Assembly (NCBI GenBank): GCA_033721095.1 | Contig: JAWWBG010000061.1 | Coordinates: 1 to 12,760 of the forward strand | Direction of reading: 5' to 3' | Length of the DNA: 12,760 nt | Source of the DNA: JAWWBG01 sp033721095 | GTDB lineage: Bacteria; Actinomycetota; Nitriliruptoria; Nitriliruptorales; Nitriliruptoraceae | In this document: in pieces, positions 1 to 6,285 of the stretch | How the letters are laid out: each line of letters starts with the position of its first letter | Position numbering within the stretch: position 1 is the stretch's first letter | The notes under the pieces: model-generated | Told to the model about the DNA's origin: nothing | The model's input: only the letters and a program-made list of their open reading frames with translations | The model's database searches: none | Position numbers and translations under genes: made by a program

Positions 1-695
1 ACACGATGAACGACGTGTTCGTGCCGCTGCTCGACACCTTCGAGCAACGGCTGGACATCATCGAGGACGAGATCCTGACGCGACCGTCCGACGACACGCG
101 GCGTGAGATCTACCGGCTCCAACGTGACGTGATCCAGCTGCGCCGCGCGGTCGTCCCGCAGGCCGAGGCCATCCGCCGCCTGGGCCGCGACCGGATCGGC
201 ATCATCTCATCCGACGACCAGCGGCTGTTTCGCGATCTCTACGACCACCTGTACCGGATCAACGAGCTGACCGGCTCCTACCTCCAGCTGGCCGACTCGG
301 CGATGGTCGCCTACCGGTCCTCGCTGGATGACCAGCTCAACGACATGCTCCGCGTCCTCACGCTGATCTCGGCGCTGTTGCTGCCCATCACGGTCATCGG
401 ATCGATCTACGGCATGAACTTCGAGCACATGCCCGAGCTCGGGTGGCAGTGGGCCTACCCGGCCGTCTGGGGCGTCTTCATCCTGATCGTGACCGTGTTC
501 CTGGTGTGGTTTCGGCGGCGCGGGTGGCTCCGACCGATCAAGCCGTCGCTGGCGTGGCAGGCGTTGCGCGACGTGATGGAGGTGCCGACGGAGACCGGCA
601 CGCTGCGACTGCGGGTGCCCGGAATGCCCCACCGGCGGGCGGGCGGCGGTGCCGAGCGGATCGAGGACCCGGCGAGCGAGTCGCTCAGCTCTTGA
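1..695 (+). CDS. corA: CorA-family Mg2+/Co2+ transport protein, C-terminal part (5' end outside window)
   Basis: CorA proteins form pentameric inner-membrane channels for Mg2+ and Co2+. The visible part is the end of the long stalk helix, then a first membrane segment ending in the family signature GMN (within IYGMNFEHMPEL, about residues 134-145 counted from the ATG at base 6), then the second membrane helix (about 150-169) and a basic stop (WFRRRGWL). The frame is open back to base 1, and CorA proteins are usually 300 or more residues, so the ATG at base 6 is probably internal and the gene is cut by the window edge. After the second helix there is an unusually long tail of about 55 residues with no recognised domain. 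Its stop lies 11 bases inside the convergent rpmB gene. Family assignment is firm; metal preference is not readable here. Confidence 0.92.
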   Translation, partial: TMNDVFVPLLDTFEQRLDIIEDEILTRPSDDTRREIYRLQRDVIQLRRAVVPQAEAIRRLGRDRIGIISSDDQRLFRDLYDHLYRINELTGSYLQLADSAMVAYRSSLDDQLNDMLRVLTLISALLLPITVIGSIYGMNFEHMPELGWQWAYPAVWGVFILIVTVFLVWFRRRGWLRPIKPSLAWQALRDVMEVPTETGTLRLRVPGMPHRRAGGGAERIEDPASESLSS

Positions 696-888
696 CGGTG
701 GGCTTGGTGACCTTGCCGGCCTTGAGGCAGGCGGCGCAGACGTTCACGCGCTGGACGCGACCGTCCTTGACGGCGCGGATGCGCTGGATGTTGGGGTTCC
801 AGCGGCGACTCGAACGACGGTGCGAGTGGCTGACCTGCTTGCCGAACCACGGGCTCTTGCCGCAGTAGTCACAGGTGGAGGCAGACAT
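685..888 (-). CDS. rpmB: 50S ribosomal protein L28 (zinc-ribbon type)
   Basis: L28 is a small basic protein of the large ribosomal subunit. The 67-residue product starts MSASTCDYCGKSP and has the usual bacterial L28 pattern: SHSHRRSSRRWNPNIQ in the middle and a KAGKV segment near the C-terminus. It keeps two CxxC pairs (C6/C9 and C51/C54), so it is the zinc-binding C+ form rather than the zinc-free paralogue that replaces it under zinc starvation in some actinobacteria. The ATG at 888 was chosen over an upstream in-frame extension to 927 because homologues begin here; a weak GGAA precedes it. The 3' end overlaps the convergent corA gene by 11 bases. A TANNNT box (951-946) and a strong leader hairpin (937-915) lie upstream, suggesting its own promoter. 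Confidence 0.95.
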   Translation of the reverse strand: MSASTCDYCGKSPWFGKQVSHSHRRSSRRWNPNIQRIRAVKDGRVQRVNVCAACLKAGKVTKPTVKS

Positions 889-914
889 CGTCGGTTCCAG
901 TCGAGACGTGGGAG

Positions 915-951
915 CGCCGCCCGACAACTGGGCGGCGAGGGGTGGAGTCTA
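915..951 (-). promoter_or_regulatory. Putative rpmB promoter -10 and 5'-terminal leader hairpin
   Basis: On the minus strand TAGACT (951-946) matches an actinobacterial TANNNT -10 box. A start about 7 bases downstream (near 939) would place a perfect 8-bp stem, CGCCGCCC/GGGCGGCG (937-930 with 922-915) and a 7-base loop, at the very 5' end of the rpmB message. No clear -35 box is seen. The same hairpin could instead end transcripts arriving from thiL-thiD, although no T-tract follows it. The structure is seen directly; its role is inferred. Confidence 0.45.
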
Positions 952-993
952 CCAGCGCTCGGTCACGACCGGCCACCGCGCGGGTGCCGATGA

Positions 994-1755
994 TCAGGGC
1001 AACGAGAAGCGACCGAGGCCGCTCTGGGTCACGACGGCGGTCTCGAACATGGCGGCGAGGTGCCGCTTGGCGGCCTGCGCAGCCTTGGGCACGTCCTCCT
1101 GCGTCGCGAGGCACGCAGCCAGCAGTGACGCAAGGGTGCAGCCAGTGCCCCGGACCTCGAGATCGACCCGTGGGCCGGTCAACTCGCTCGTCTGCCGGCC
1201 GTCCGTGAGCAGGTCGACCGCCGCGGCCGTGTCGAGGTGGCCGCCCGTGGCCAAGACCCATGCGGGGCCCTCGACGGCCAGGGCCACGGCGGCCCGCCGG
1301 AGGCCGTCGAGGTCTTCGACCGGGGCGCCGGTCAGGTCCGCCAGCTCGGGGGCGTTCGGCGTCACGACGGTCGCGTGCGGCAGGACCAGGCGACGCCAAT
1401 CGTCGTCGGTGCCCTCCGCCAGTGCGCTGCCCGAGGAGGCATGGCGCACCGGATCAGCCACGATCGGCACGTCGCGATCCTCGAGGAACCGGCCGACGAC
1501 CTCGACGACCCCGACGCTGGGGAGCAGGCCGATCTTGACCGCGTCCACGGGCTCGTCAACGGCGGCCCGGAGCTGGGCCTCGACCAGCTCGCGCGGAACC
1601 GGGTGGACGGCGAGAACCTTCATCATCGTCTGGGCCGTGACGGCAGTGACGACCACCGCTGCGTCCAGCCCGAGGTGGGCGAGGGCGCGCAGGTCGGCCT
1701 GGATGCCCGCACCGCCGCTGCTGTCGGTGCCGCCGATCACGAGCACGCGGCTCAT
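994..1755 (-). CDS. thiD: Hydroxymethylpyrimidine/phosphomethylpyrimidine kinase ThiD
   Basis: ThiD phosphorylates hydroxymethylpyrimidine (HMP) and then HMP-phosphate to HMP-diphosphate, the pyrimidine half of thiamine, in the cytoplasm. The 253-residue protein has the ribokinase-like hallmarks: IGGTDSSGGAGIQADL (7-22), VTAVTAQ (36-42), VADPVRHASSG (99-109), TPNAPELADLTG (132-143), ATGGHL (169-174) and the anion-hole RGTGCT (202-207), with C206 as the expected active-site cysteine. The residue before GTGCT is Arg, where His is common. The ATG at 1755 was chosen: it overlaps the thiL stop as ATGA (translational coupling) and has GGGAG five bases upstream. A GTG at 1767 would add four residues and has no better support. 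It is the second gene of a thiL-thiD operon, which fits the pathway. Confidence 0.93.
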   Translation of the reverse strand: MSRVLVIGGTDSSGGAGIQADLRALAHLGLDAAVVVTAVTAQTMMKVLAVHPVPRELVEAQLRAAVDEPVDAVKIGLLPSVGVVEVVGRFLEDRDVPIVADPVRHASSGSALAEGTDDDWRRLVLPHATVVTPNAPELADLTGAPVEDLDGLRRAAVALAVEGPAWVLATGGHLDTAAAVDLLTDGRQTSELTGPRVDLEVRGTGCTLASLLAACLATQEDVPKAAQAAKRHLAAMFETAVVTQSGLGRFSLP

Positions 1756-2705
1756 CGGTGCTCCCACCCGAGCCCGGCGACGTCCTCGCCATCGTGCAGG
1801 ACGCCTGAGCCTCCTCGCACCGTGCCGACGATCGCGAACGGAAGATCAAGCGCAGCGACGGCGCCCTTGATCCGTTCCACCGCGGCGGGATCGATCGTGA
1901 TGGCCAGCGCATGGTCGTCGCCGCCGCCAAGCACGAGGTCCCGAGCGGTGACGTCCAGTGCCGCCGCCGCGGCATCCACCAACGGATCCGGCGGCAGGGC
2001 TTCGAGGAGGACCTGGACACCACTGGCCGCCGCGACGTGGCCGAGGTCACGGCCGAGCCCGTCGCTGACATCGATGCCGGCAGTCACGCCCGGGTCGGCG
2101 AGGATCCCGGCGGCGCCGACGAGGGCGTGGGGCCGGCGGTGTGCCTCGGACAACTGTGGGTGCGCCTCCCGGACCCTGTCCGCCTGCCCAGCCGCAGCCT
2201 GGTGGAGGGCGAGCCCGGCGGCCGCCCGACCGACATGGCCGATGACGCCGACCAGGTCCCCCACCGCCGCCCCCGAACGTGCGCACGGCTGGTCGCCGAG
2301 CAGCCGGCCGAGCACGGTGACCGTCAGGGCCATCGTGTTGCTGGAGGTCACGTCACCGCCGACGATCGGGACGCCGGCCGCGGCGGCGCCCTCGGCAACG
2401 CCATCGAGGAGGGCCGCGACGTCCTCGCCAGCCATTCCCCCCGTCAGCTGCGCGCTGACCACCGCGGCGGTGGGACGGGCGCCCATCGCGGGGATGTCGC
2501 TGACAGCCGCGTGAACGGCCTTCCAGCCGACGTCCTCCAGGCTCGACCAGCGCCGGTCGACATGGACCCCGTCGGCCACGGTGTCGGTCGTGATGACCGT
2601 GCCATCGACGAGGACGGCGGCGTCATCCCCGGGACCGACGGCCACGCCCGGCGGACTCGATCCGAACCGTTCCTGGACGAGGCAGAGCACGTCGCGTTCA
2701 CGCAC
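1752..2705 (-). CDS. thiL: Thiamine-monophosphate kinase ThiL
   Basis: ThiL phosphorylates thiamine monophosphate to the cofactor thiamine diphosphate, the last step of the pathway. The 317-residue protein belongs to the AIRS/PurM-like ATP-binding family and shows its Mg-ATP motifs in order: VGPGDDAAVL (23-32), TTDTVADGVHVD (39-50), SDIPAMGA (69-76), VGGDVTS (115-121) and IDVSDGLGRDL (211-221). The start is taken as GTG at 2705 because GGAGG lies six bases upstream and the product then begins just before the conserved N-terminus. A GTG at 2741 would add 12 residues that include this Shine-Dalgarno sequence. It is first in the thiL-thiD pair (4-base overlap). No thiamine (THI-box) riboswitch motif is seen in the short leader. 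Confidence 0.94.
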   Translation of the reverse strand: MRERDVLCLVQERFGSSPPGVAVGPGDDAAVLVDGTVITTDTVADGVHVDRRWSSLEDVGWKAVHAAVSDIPAMGARPTAAVVSAQLTGGMAGEDVAALLDGVAEGAAAAGVPIVGGDVTSSNTMALTVTVLGRLLGDQPCARSGAAVGDLVGVIGHVGRAAAGLALHQAAAGQADRVREAHPQLSEAHRRPHALVGAAGILADPGVTAGIDVSDGLGRDLGHVAAASGVQVLLEALPPDPLVDAAAAALDVTARDLVLGGGDDHALAITIDPAAVERIKGAVAALDLPFAIVGTVRGGSGVLHDGEDVAGLGWEHR

Positions 2706-2763
2706 GGCCGGCCTCCATCGATTCTGCAGCGAGTCAACCACCGCACGCGGACAGTCGGCGTCG

Positions 2764-2785
2764 TAGAGTCGACGTGGCCAGGAGG
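2764..2785 (+). promoter_or_regulatory. Putative -10 box and ribosome-binding site of the RAM-domain gene
   Basis: TAGAGT (2764-2769) fits TANNNT. A start about seven bases later would leave a leader of only about 16 bases, containing a strong AGGAGG (2780-2785) six bases before the GTG at 2792. No good -35 is visible. The RBS is firm; the promoter is inferred from spacing. Confidence 0.4.
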
Positions 2786-2791
2786 TCGCCC

Positions 2792-3031
2792 GTGGAATCC
2801 GTGACCGTCTACATCCTCATCCAGACCGGCATGGGCGAGGCCGGGCGCGTCGCCCGAGAGGTCCTCGAGATCGCCGGGACCGAGTCCGCGGACACCGTCA
2901 CCGGTCACTACGACGTGATCGTGAAGGCCTCGGCGCCGACCATCGTGCAGCTCGGCAAGCTCGTGTCGGAGATCCAGCAGATCGACGGTGTCAAGCGCAC
3001 CCTGACCAACACGGTCGTCGACCTGCCCTGA
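2792..3031 (+). CDS. Stand-alone Lrp/AsnC ligand-binding (RAM) domain protein
   Basis: The 79-residue protein matches the C-terminal effector-binding and oligomerisation domain of Lrp/AsnC regulators: a beta-alpha-beta start (VTVYILIQTG), the TGHYDVIV core (37-44), a helix (IVQLGKLVSEIQQIDGV), and the closing GV-(K/R)-T-x-T strand, seen here as GVKRTLTNTVV (66-76). There is no DNA-binding helix-turn-helix, so on its own it cannot act as a classical Lrp repressor. Stand-alone versions are known to form dimers or higher oligomers that bind small molecules such as amino acids. The GTG at 2792 is chosen for the AGGAGG six bases upstream; the GTG at 2801 is less well spaced. It is divergent from thiL and convergent with ddl. 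An amino-acid ligand (perhaps linked to Ddl) is conjecture. Confidence 0.85.
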   Translation: MESVTVYILIQTGMGEAGRVAREVLEIAGTESADTVTGHYDVIVKASAPTIVQLGKLVSEIQQIDGVKRTLTNTVVDLP

Positions 3032-3067
3032 CGCACACCGGCGCCGGACATCGGCCGGACAGGCGGG
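3032..3067. terminator. Possible weak bidirectional terminator between the RAM gene and ddl
   Basis: This 36-base gap between two convergent genes holds a perfect 10-base palindrome, CCGGCGCCGG (3038-3047), and further CCGG repeats that could pair in alternative ways. There is no T-tract. A terminator function is inferred from position only. Confidence 0.25.
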
Positions 3068-4156
3068 TCATGGTGCGTAACGGGCCTCGGCGTCGGCGGC
3101 GTCGAGCGCCAGCTGCAACAAGCGGTCGACGAGCTCGGGGTAGCCCACGCCCTCGGCCTCCCACAGGCGCGGGAACATCGAGTTGGGCGTGAAGCCGGGA
3201 ATCGTGTTGATCTCGTTGAGGAACAGCTCGCCGGCCCCGGACAGGAAGAAGTCGATTCGGGCCATGCCGCGGCACCCGATGGCCAGCCACGCCTGCCGTG
3301 CAATCGACGTGATCTGTTCGGCCAGGTCCGACGGGATGTCGGCCGGCACCACCAGCTCGGATTCGTCGAGGTACTTGGCCTCGAAGTCGTAGAACTCGTG
3401 GCTGGGGCGGATCTCGCCGGGGGGGGTGATCTCGGGCTCGTCGTTGCCGATCGCGCCGACCTCGAGCTCACGTGGGCGATCGACGGCCTCCTCCACGATC
3501 GCGACGCGGTCGTAGGTGAAGGCCTCTTCGAGTCCCGCGAGCAGCCCGTCGCGGTCGTTCGCCAGCGTGATCCCGATCGAGGATCCCTGGCGGGCCGGCT
3601 TGACGAACAGTGGTGAACCCAGCGCCCCCTCGAGCTCGTCGAGGACGGCGGCGCCCTCGACCTCGAACCGTTCCCGTCGCACCGGCAGGTACGCGACCTG
3701 CGGCAGGCCCCGCGCCTTGAAGGCGTTCTTCATGGCGCGCTTGTCGATCCCGACCGAGCTGGCCGTGACGTCCGCACCGACATAGGGCACCCCGACCGTC
3801 GCCAACAGGCCCTGGACCGTCCCGTCCTCGCCGTAGGGCCCGTGCAGCACGGGGAAGGCGACGTCGATGCGGGCGATCTCGGTGAAGCCCGCATCCGTGA
3901 ACTCGACGAGGATCGGTCCGCCCCGCCCGCGGACCAGCGAAACGGTCGGGCCCTCGTCGGCGACCTCCGGCAGCGCGCGGCCGGCGGGAGCCACGATGTC
4001 GCCCTCGGTCCGAATCCAACGGCCCTCGCGGGTGATCCCGACCTGCACGACGTTCCACCGGTCGCGGTCGACCGCGCGGAGCACGGACCGTGCCGACAGG
4101 CACGACACGTCGTGCTCGCTGGAGCGTCCGCCGTAGAGCACCAGGACCGTCGTCAC
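3068..4156 (-). CDS. ddl: D-alanine--D-alanine ligase
   Basis: Ddl joins two D-alanines using ATP to make the dipeptide that ends the peptidoglycan stem. The 362-residue ATP-grasp protein has GGRSSEHDVS (9-18), HGPYGEDGTVQGLL (105-118), YVGADVTASSVGIDK (125-139), the nucleotide-binding VKPARQGSSIGI (185-196), the FYDFEAKY omega-loop segment (255-262) and the metal-binding end: D302, E315 and N317 in the NEINTIPGFT block. FYDFEAKY fits a D-Ala-D-Ala rather than a D-Ala-D-Lac type enzyme. The start is GTG at 4156 with GGGAG five bases upstream. It is convergent with the RAM gene and divergent from the SDR gene. In mycobacteria ddl and gpsA are adjacent; here one SDR gene sits between them. Confidence 0.96.
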   Translation of the reverse strand: MTTVLVLYGGRSSEHDVSCLSARSVLRAVDRDRWNVVQVGITREGRWIRTEGDIVAPAGRALPEVADEGPTVSLVRGRGGPILVEFTDAGFTEIARIDVAFPVLHGPYGEDGTVQGLLATVGVPYVGADVTASSVGIDKRAMKNAFKARGLPQVAYLPVRRERFEVEGAAVLDELEGALGSPLFVKPARQGSSIGITLANDRDGLLAGLEEAFTYDRVAIVEEAVDRPRELEVGAIGNDEPEITPPGEIRPSHEFYDFEAKYLDESELVVPADIPSDLAEQITSIARQAWLAIGCRGMARIDFFLSGAGELFLNEINTIPGFTPNSMFPRLWEAEGVGYPELVDRLLQLALDAADAEARYAP

Positions 4157-4180
4157 GTGATCTCCCGCATCCGTGGACAG

Positions 4181-4244
4181 AGCCTACGAACCCCGGCCGT
4201 GCGCCCGCGTGGCCGAACGTCCCGATCGGGCCGGCAACTACGCT
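4181..4244. promoter_or_regulatory. Divergent ddl / SDR promoter region with a 10-bp palindrome
   Basis: The 121-base gap between ddl and the SDR gene holds two outward-facing TANNNT boxes: TAGGCT on the minus strand (4186-4181) for ddl and TACGCT on the plus strand (4239-4244) for the SDR. A perfect palindrome CCCGATCGGG (4221-4230) lies eight bases upstream of the SDR -10, in the spacer where a repressor dimer would block polymerase. The -35 regions are not recognisable. The boxes and palindrome are seen; use as promoter and operator is inferred. Confidence 0.4.
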
Positions 4245-4277
4245 CACGCCCTCTCCCCATCCAGCCCGGAGACGCCC

Positions 4278-5183
4278 ATGTCCGAGATCACCCACGACGG
4301 CCGCGTTGCCATCGTCACCGGCGCCGGCGGCGGCCTCGGCCGCAGCCACGCGCTCCTGCTCGCCTCGCGTGGCGCGAAGGTGGTCGTCAACGACCTCGGC
4401 GGCTCCCGTGACGGCACCGGTGCCGGTTCGGAGATGGCCGACCAGGTCGTCCAGGAGATCATCGACGCCGGCGGCGAGGCCGTCGCCAACTACGACGGTG
4501 TCCACACCTGGGAGGGCGGCGAGGCCATTGTCCAGACCGCCCTCGACGCGTTCGGGAAGGTCGACATCGTCATCAACAACGCCGGGATCCTCCGTGACGT
4601 CTCGTTCGCCAAGATGGAGGAGGCCCAGCTCGACCTGGTCCTCAAGGTGCACCTGTACGGCTCGTTCCACGTGACGCGGGCGGCGTGGCCGCACCTGCGC
4701 GAGAACAACCACGGCCGGGTCATCAACACGTCGTCGGGGTCCGGGCTGTACGGCAACTTCGGCCAGTCGAACTACTCGGCCGCGAAGCTCGGGATCTACG
4801 GGCTGACGCGGACACTCGCGATCGAGGGCGCCAAGTACAACATCACCGCCAACGTCATCGCCCCCGCCGCGCTGAGCCGCATGACCGAGGACATCTTCCC
4901 GCCGGAGCTGGGCGACAAGCTCCAGCCCGAGGCGGTGTCGCCGCTGGTCGCGTACCTCGCCTCGGACGAGTGCACGGAGACCGGTCGGTGCTTCTCCGTC
5001 GGCGGTGGCTACATCGCGCGCGTCGGGATCCTCGAGGGCGAGGGCGTGTTCCTCGGCGACAACCACACGATCGAGGACGTGGCCGCCAACTGGGACGGGG
5101 CGATGCAGCTCGGCCCGGACAGCGTCGAGTTCACCAACGGCGTCATGGAGCAGACCGCCAAGATCCTCCAGGCCATGTCCTGA
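4278..5183 (+). CDS. SDR-family (3-hydroxyacyl-CoA-type) dehydrogenase
   Basis: A 301-residue short-chain dehydrogenase. It has the Rossmann motif TGAGGGLG (14-21), an acidic D39 after strand 2 (VVVNDLGG) that favours NAD+ over NADP+, NNAG (100-103), the catalytic serine in NTSSGSGLYG (150-159), and YSAAK (166-170) with Y166 and K170. The GRSHALLLASRGAKVVVNDLG-like N-terminus and the SGLYGNFGQ stretch resemble the (3R)-hydroxyacyl-CoA dehydrogenase domain of peroxisomal multifunctional enzyme type 2 and its bacterial relatives. Oxidation of a 3-hydroxyacyl-CoA (fatty-acid or sterol side-chain breakdown) is therefore the best guess. No hydratase or thiolase gene is adjacent to confirm the substrate. 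The ATG at 4278 has GGAGA five bases upstream; an open extension to 4173 lacks homology. Convergent with gpsA. Confidence 0.88.
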   Translation: MSEITHDGRVAIVTGAGGGLGRSHALLLASRGAKVVVNDLGGSRDGTGAGSEMADQVVQEIIDAGGEAVANYDGVHTWEGGEAIVQTALDAFGKVDIVINNAGILRDVSFAKMEEAQLDLVLKVHLYGSFHVTRAAWPHLRENNHGRVINTSSGSGLYGNFGQSNYSAAKLGIYGLTRTLAIEGAKYNITANVIAPAALSRMTEDIFPPELGDKLQPEAVSPLVAYLASDECTETGRCFSVGGGYIARVGILEGEGVFLGDNHTIEDVAANWDGAMQLGPDSVEFTNGVMEQTAKILQAMS

Positions 5184-5198
5184 CGGGCGTGCCCGTCA
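5181..5198. terminator. Perfect palindrome spanning both stop codons: probable bidirectional terminator
   Basis: TGACGGGC and GCCCGTCA are exact inverted repeats separated by GT. The first three bases are the TGA stop of the SDR gene, and the last three are the complement of the gpsA TGA stop. Transcripts from either side would form the same hairpin (seven base pairs with a CGTG loop). No T-tract follows on either strand, so it would be a U-less stem-loop terminator. The palindrome is certain; terminator activity is inferred. Confidence 0.65.
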
Positions 5199-6209
5199 GT
5201 CGTCGATGCCGTAGATCTCCGGCTTCGCCGGGCGGGCAAGGAGCTCTGCGAGCATCTGCTTGGGGTGCGTGCCCTCGTGCACGACGTTGACGACCCCGTC
5301 GGCGATGGGCATCTCGACGCCGGCCTTCTCGGCCAGCGCCACGATCGCACGCGAGGACTTGACGCCTTCCGCCACCATGTTCATCTGGGAGATGATGTCG
5401 TCGAGGGCCATCCCCTGACCGAGCCTGGTGCCGACGGTGCGGTTGCGGGATTTCGGTGACGTGCAGGTGGCGACGAGGTCGCCCACGCCGGCCAACCCCG
5501 AGAAGGTCAAGGGCTGACCGCCGAGCGCCACACCGAGCCGGGTCATTTCCGCGAGTCCACGCGTGATCACCGCCGCCATGGCGTTGTCGCCCAGCCCCAT
5601 CCCCTCGGCCATGCCGGCGGCAAGGGCCACGACGTTCTTGACGGCACCGCCGATCTCGACGCCGACCTTGTCGGGGTTCGTGTAGACGCGGAAGTACGGG
5701 GCATTCACCGCCGCCTGGACCTGTTCGGCACGCGACTCGTCGGGCGAGGCGGCGACGGTTGCGGCCGGAAGCCGCTGGGCGCACTCCCGTGCGAGGTTGG
5801 GGCCGCTGACGACCACGACCCGGTCGGGCGCACAGTCGAGCGACTCGGTGATGACCTGGGAGCCGAAACGCAGGGTCTCGACGTCGACGCCCTTGATGAG
5901 GGACACGAGCGTGGCGTCGGTTGGGATCCTGTCACCCCACGCCTGCAGCTGGTCGGCGATTCCGACCGAGGGAACGGCGAGGACGACGATGTCGGCACCG
6001 TGCAGGGCCTGCTCGGGGTCGCTGGTGGCGTCGAGGGCTTCGGGGAGGTCGACGTCGGGGAGGTAGTCGCCGTTCGTGTGACCCTCGCGGATCTCGGCGG
6101 CGAGCTCGTCACGTCGCGCCCACATGATCGTGTTGCTGCCGGCATCGTGGGACATCACGCCATAGGCGGTTCCCCACGAGCCGGCCCCCATGACCGCCAC
6201 ACGTGCCAT
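5196..6209 (-). CDS. gpsA: NAD(P)H-dependent glycerol-3-phosphate dehydrogenase
   Basis: GpsA reduces dihydroxyacetone phosphate to sn-glycerol 3-phosphate, the backbone for membrane phospholipids. The 337-residue protein has the N-terminal dinucleotide motif GAGSWGTA (8-15), SLIKGVD (103-109) with K106, VSGPNLARE (134-142), the catalytic lysine K191 in GGAVKNVVALAAGMAEG (187-203), and the substrate-binding block GLAGVGDL (238-245) followed by SPKSRNRTVG (251-260). Length and motif order are normal for the family. The ATG at 6209 has GGAG about five bases upstream; this Shine-Dalgarno sits in an inverted repeat (6215-6228). It is divergent from cofC and convergent with the SDR gene. Proximity to ddl and cofC matches the mycobacterial arrangement. 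Confidence 0.96.
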   Translation of the reverse strand: MARVAVMGAGSWGTAYGVMSHDAGSNTIMWARRDELAAEIREGHTNGDYLPDVDLPEALDATSDPEQALHGADIVVLAVPSVGIADQLQAWGDRIPTDATLVSLIKGVDVETLRFGSQVITESLDCAPDRVVVVSGPNLARECAQRLPAATVAASPDESRAEQVQAAVNAPYFRVYTNPDKVGVEIGGAVKNVVALAAGMAEGMGLGDNAMAAVITRGLAEMTRLGVALGGQPLTFSGLAGVGDLVATCTSPKSRNRTVGTRLGQGMALDDIISQMNMVAEGVKSSRAIVALAEKAGVEMPIADGVVNVVHEGTHPKQMLAELLARPAKPEIYGIDD

Positions 6210-6214
6210 GCCAG

Positions 6215-6240
6215 CTCCGAACTCGGAGGACCGGACGCTA
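6215..6240 (-). promoter_or_regulatory. Putative gpsA -10 box and RBS-containing inverted repeat
   Basis: TAGCGT (6240-6235, minus strand) fits TANNNT and predicts a start near 6228. The inverted repeat CTCCGA-GT-TCGGAG (6228-6215, minus strand) would then form the first bases of the mRNA, with the gpsA Shine-Dalgarno GGAG as its 3' arm. The stem is short and could equally be a protein-binding site. Confidence 0.35.
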
Positions 6241-6270
6241 GTTGCGAACCCAGGGGTCGGCCGCCACTCC

Positions 6271-6276
6271 TACAGT
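6271..6276 (+). promoter_or_regulatory. Putative cofC -10 box (near-leaderless)
   Basis: TACAGT ends nine bases before the cofC ATG (6286), and no Shine-Dalgarno sequence lies between. A transcript starting about seven bases after the box would have a leader of roughly three bases or none. Leaderless mRNAs are common in actinobacteria. Inferred from spacing. Confidence 0.4.
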
Positions 6277-6285
6277 CCGGCCACG

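Noticed and set aside
2706..2791. Thiamine (TPP) riboswitch upstream of thiL
   Set aside because: The gap is short and I could not find the conserved CUGAGA-type THI-box core on the minus strand.
4173..4277. N-terminal extension of the SDR protein by 35 residues
   Set aside because: The extension crosses the putative promoter and operator. The ATG at 4278 has a good RBS and matches family N-termini.
3468..5066. A 532-codon minus-strand frame across the ddl N-terminal half and the antisense of the SDR gene
   Set aside because: It is out of frame with ddl, whose motifs and RBS are clear, and has no family resemblance.
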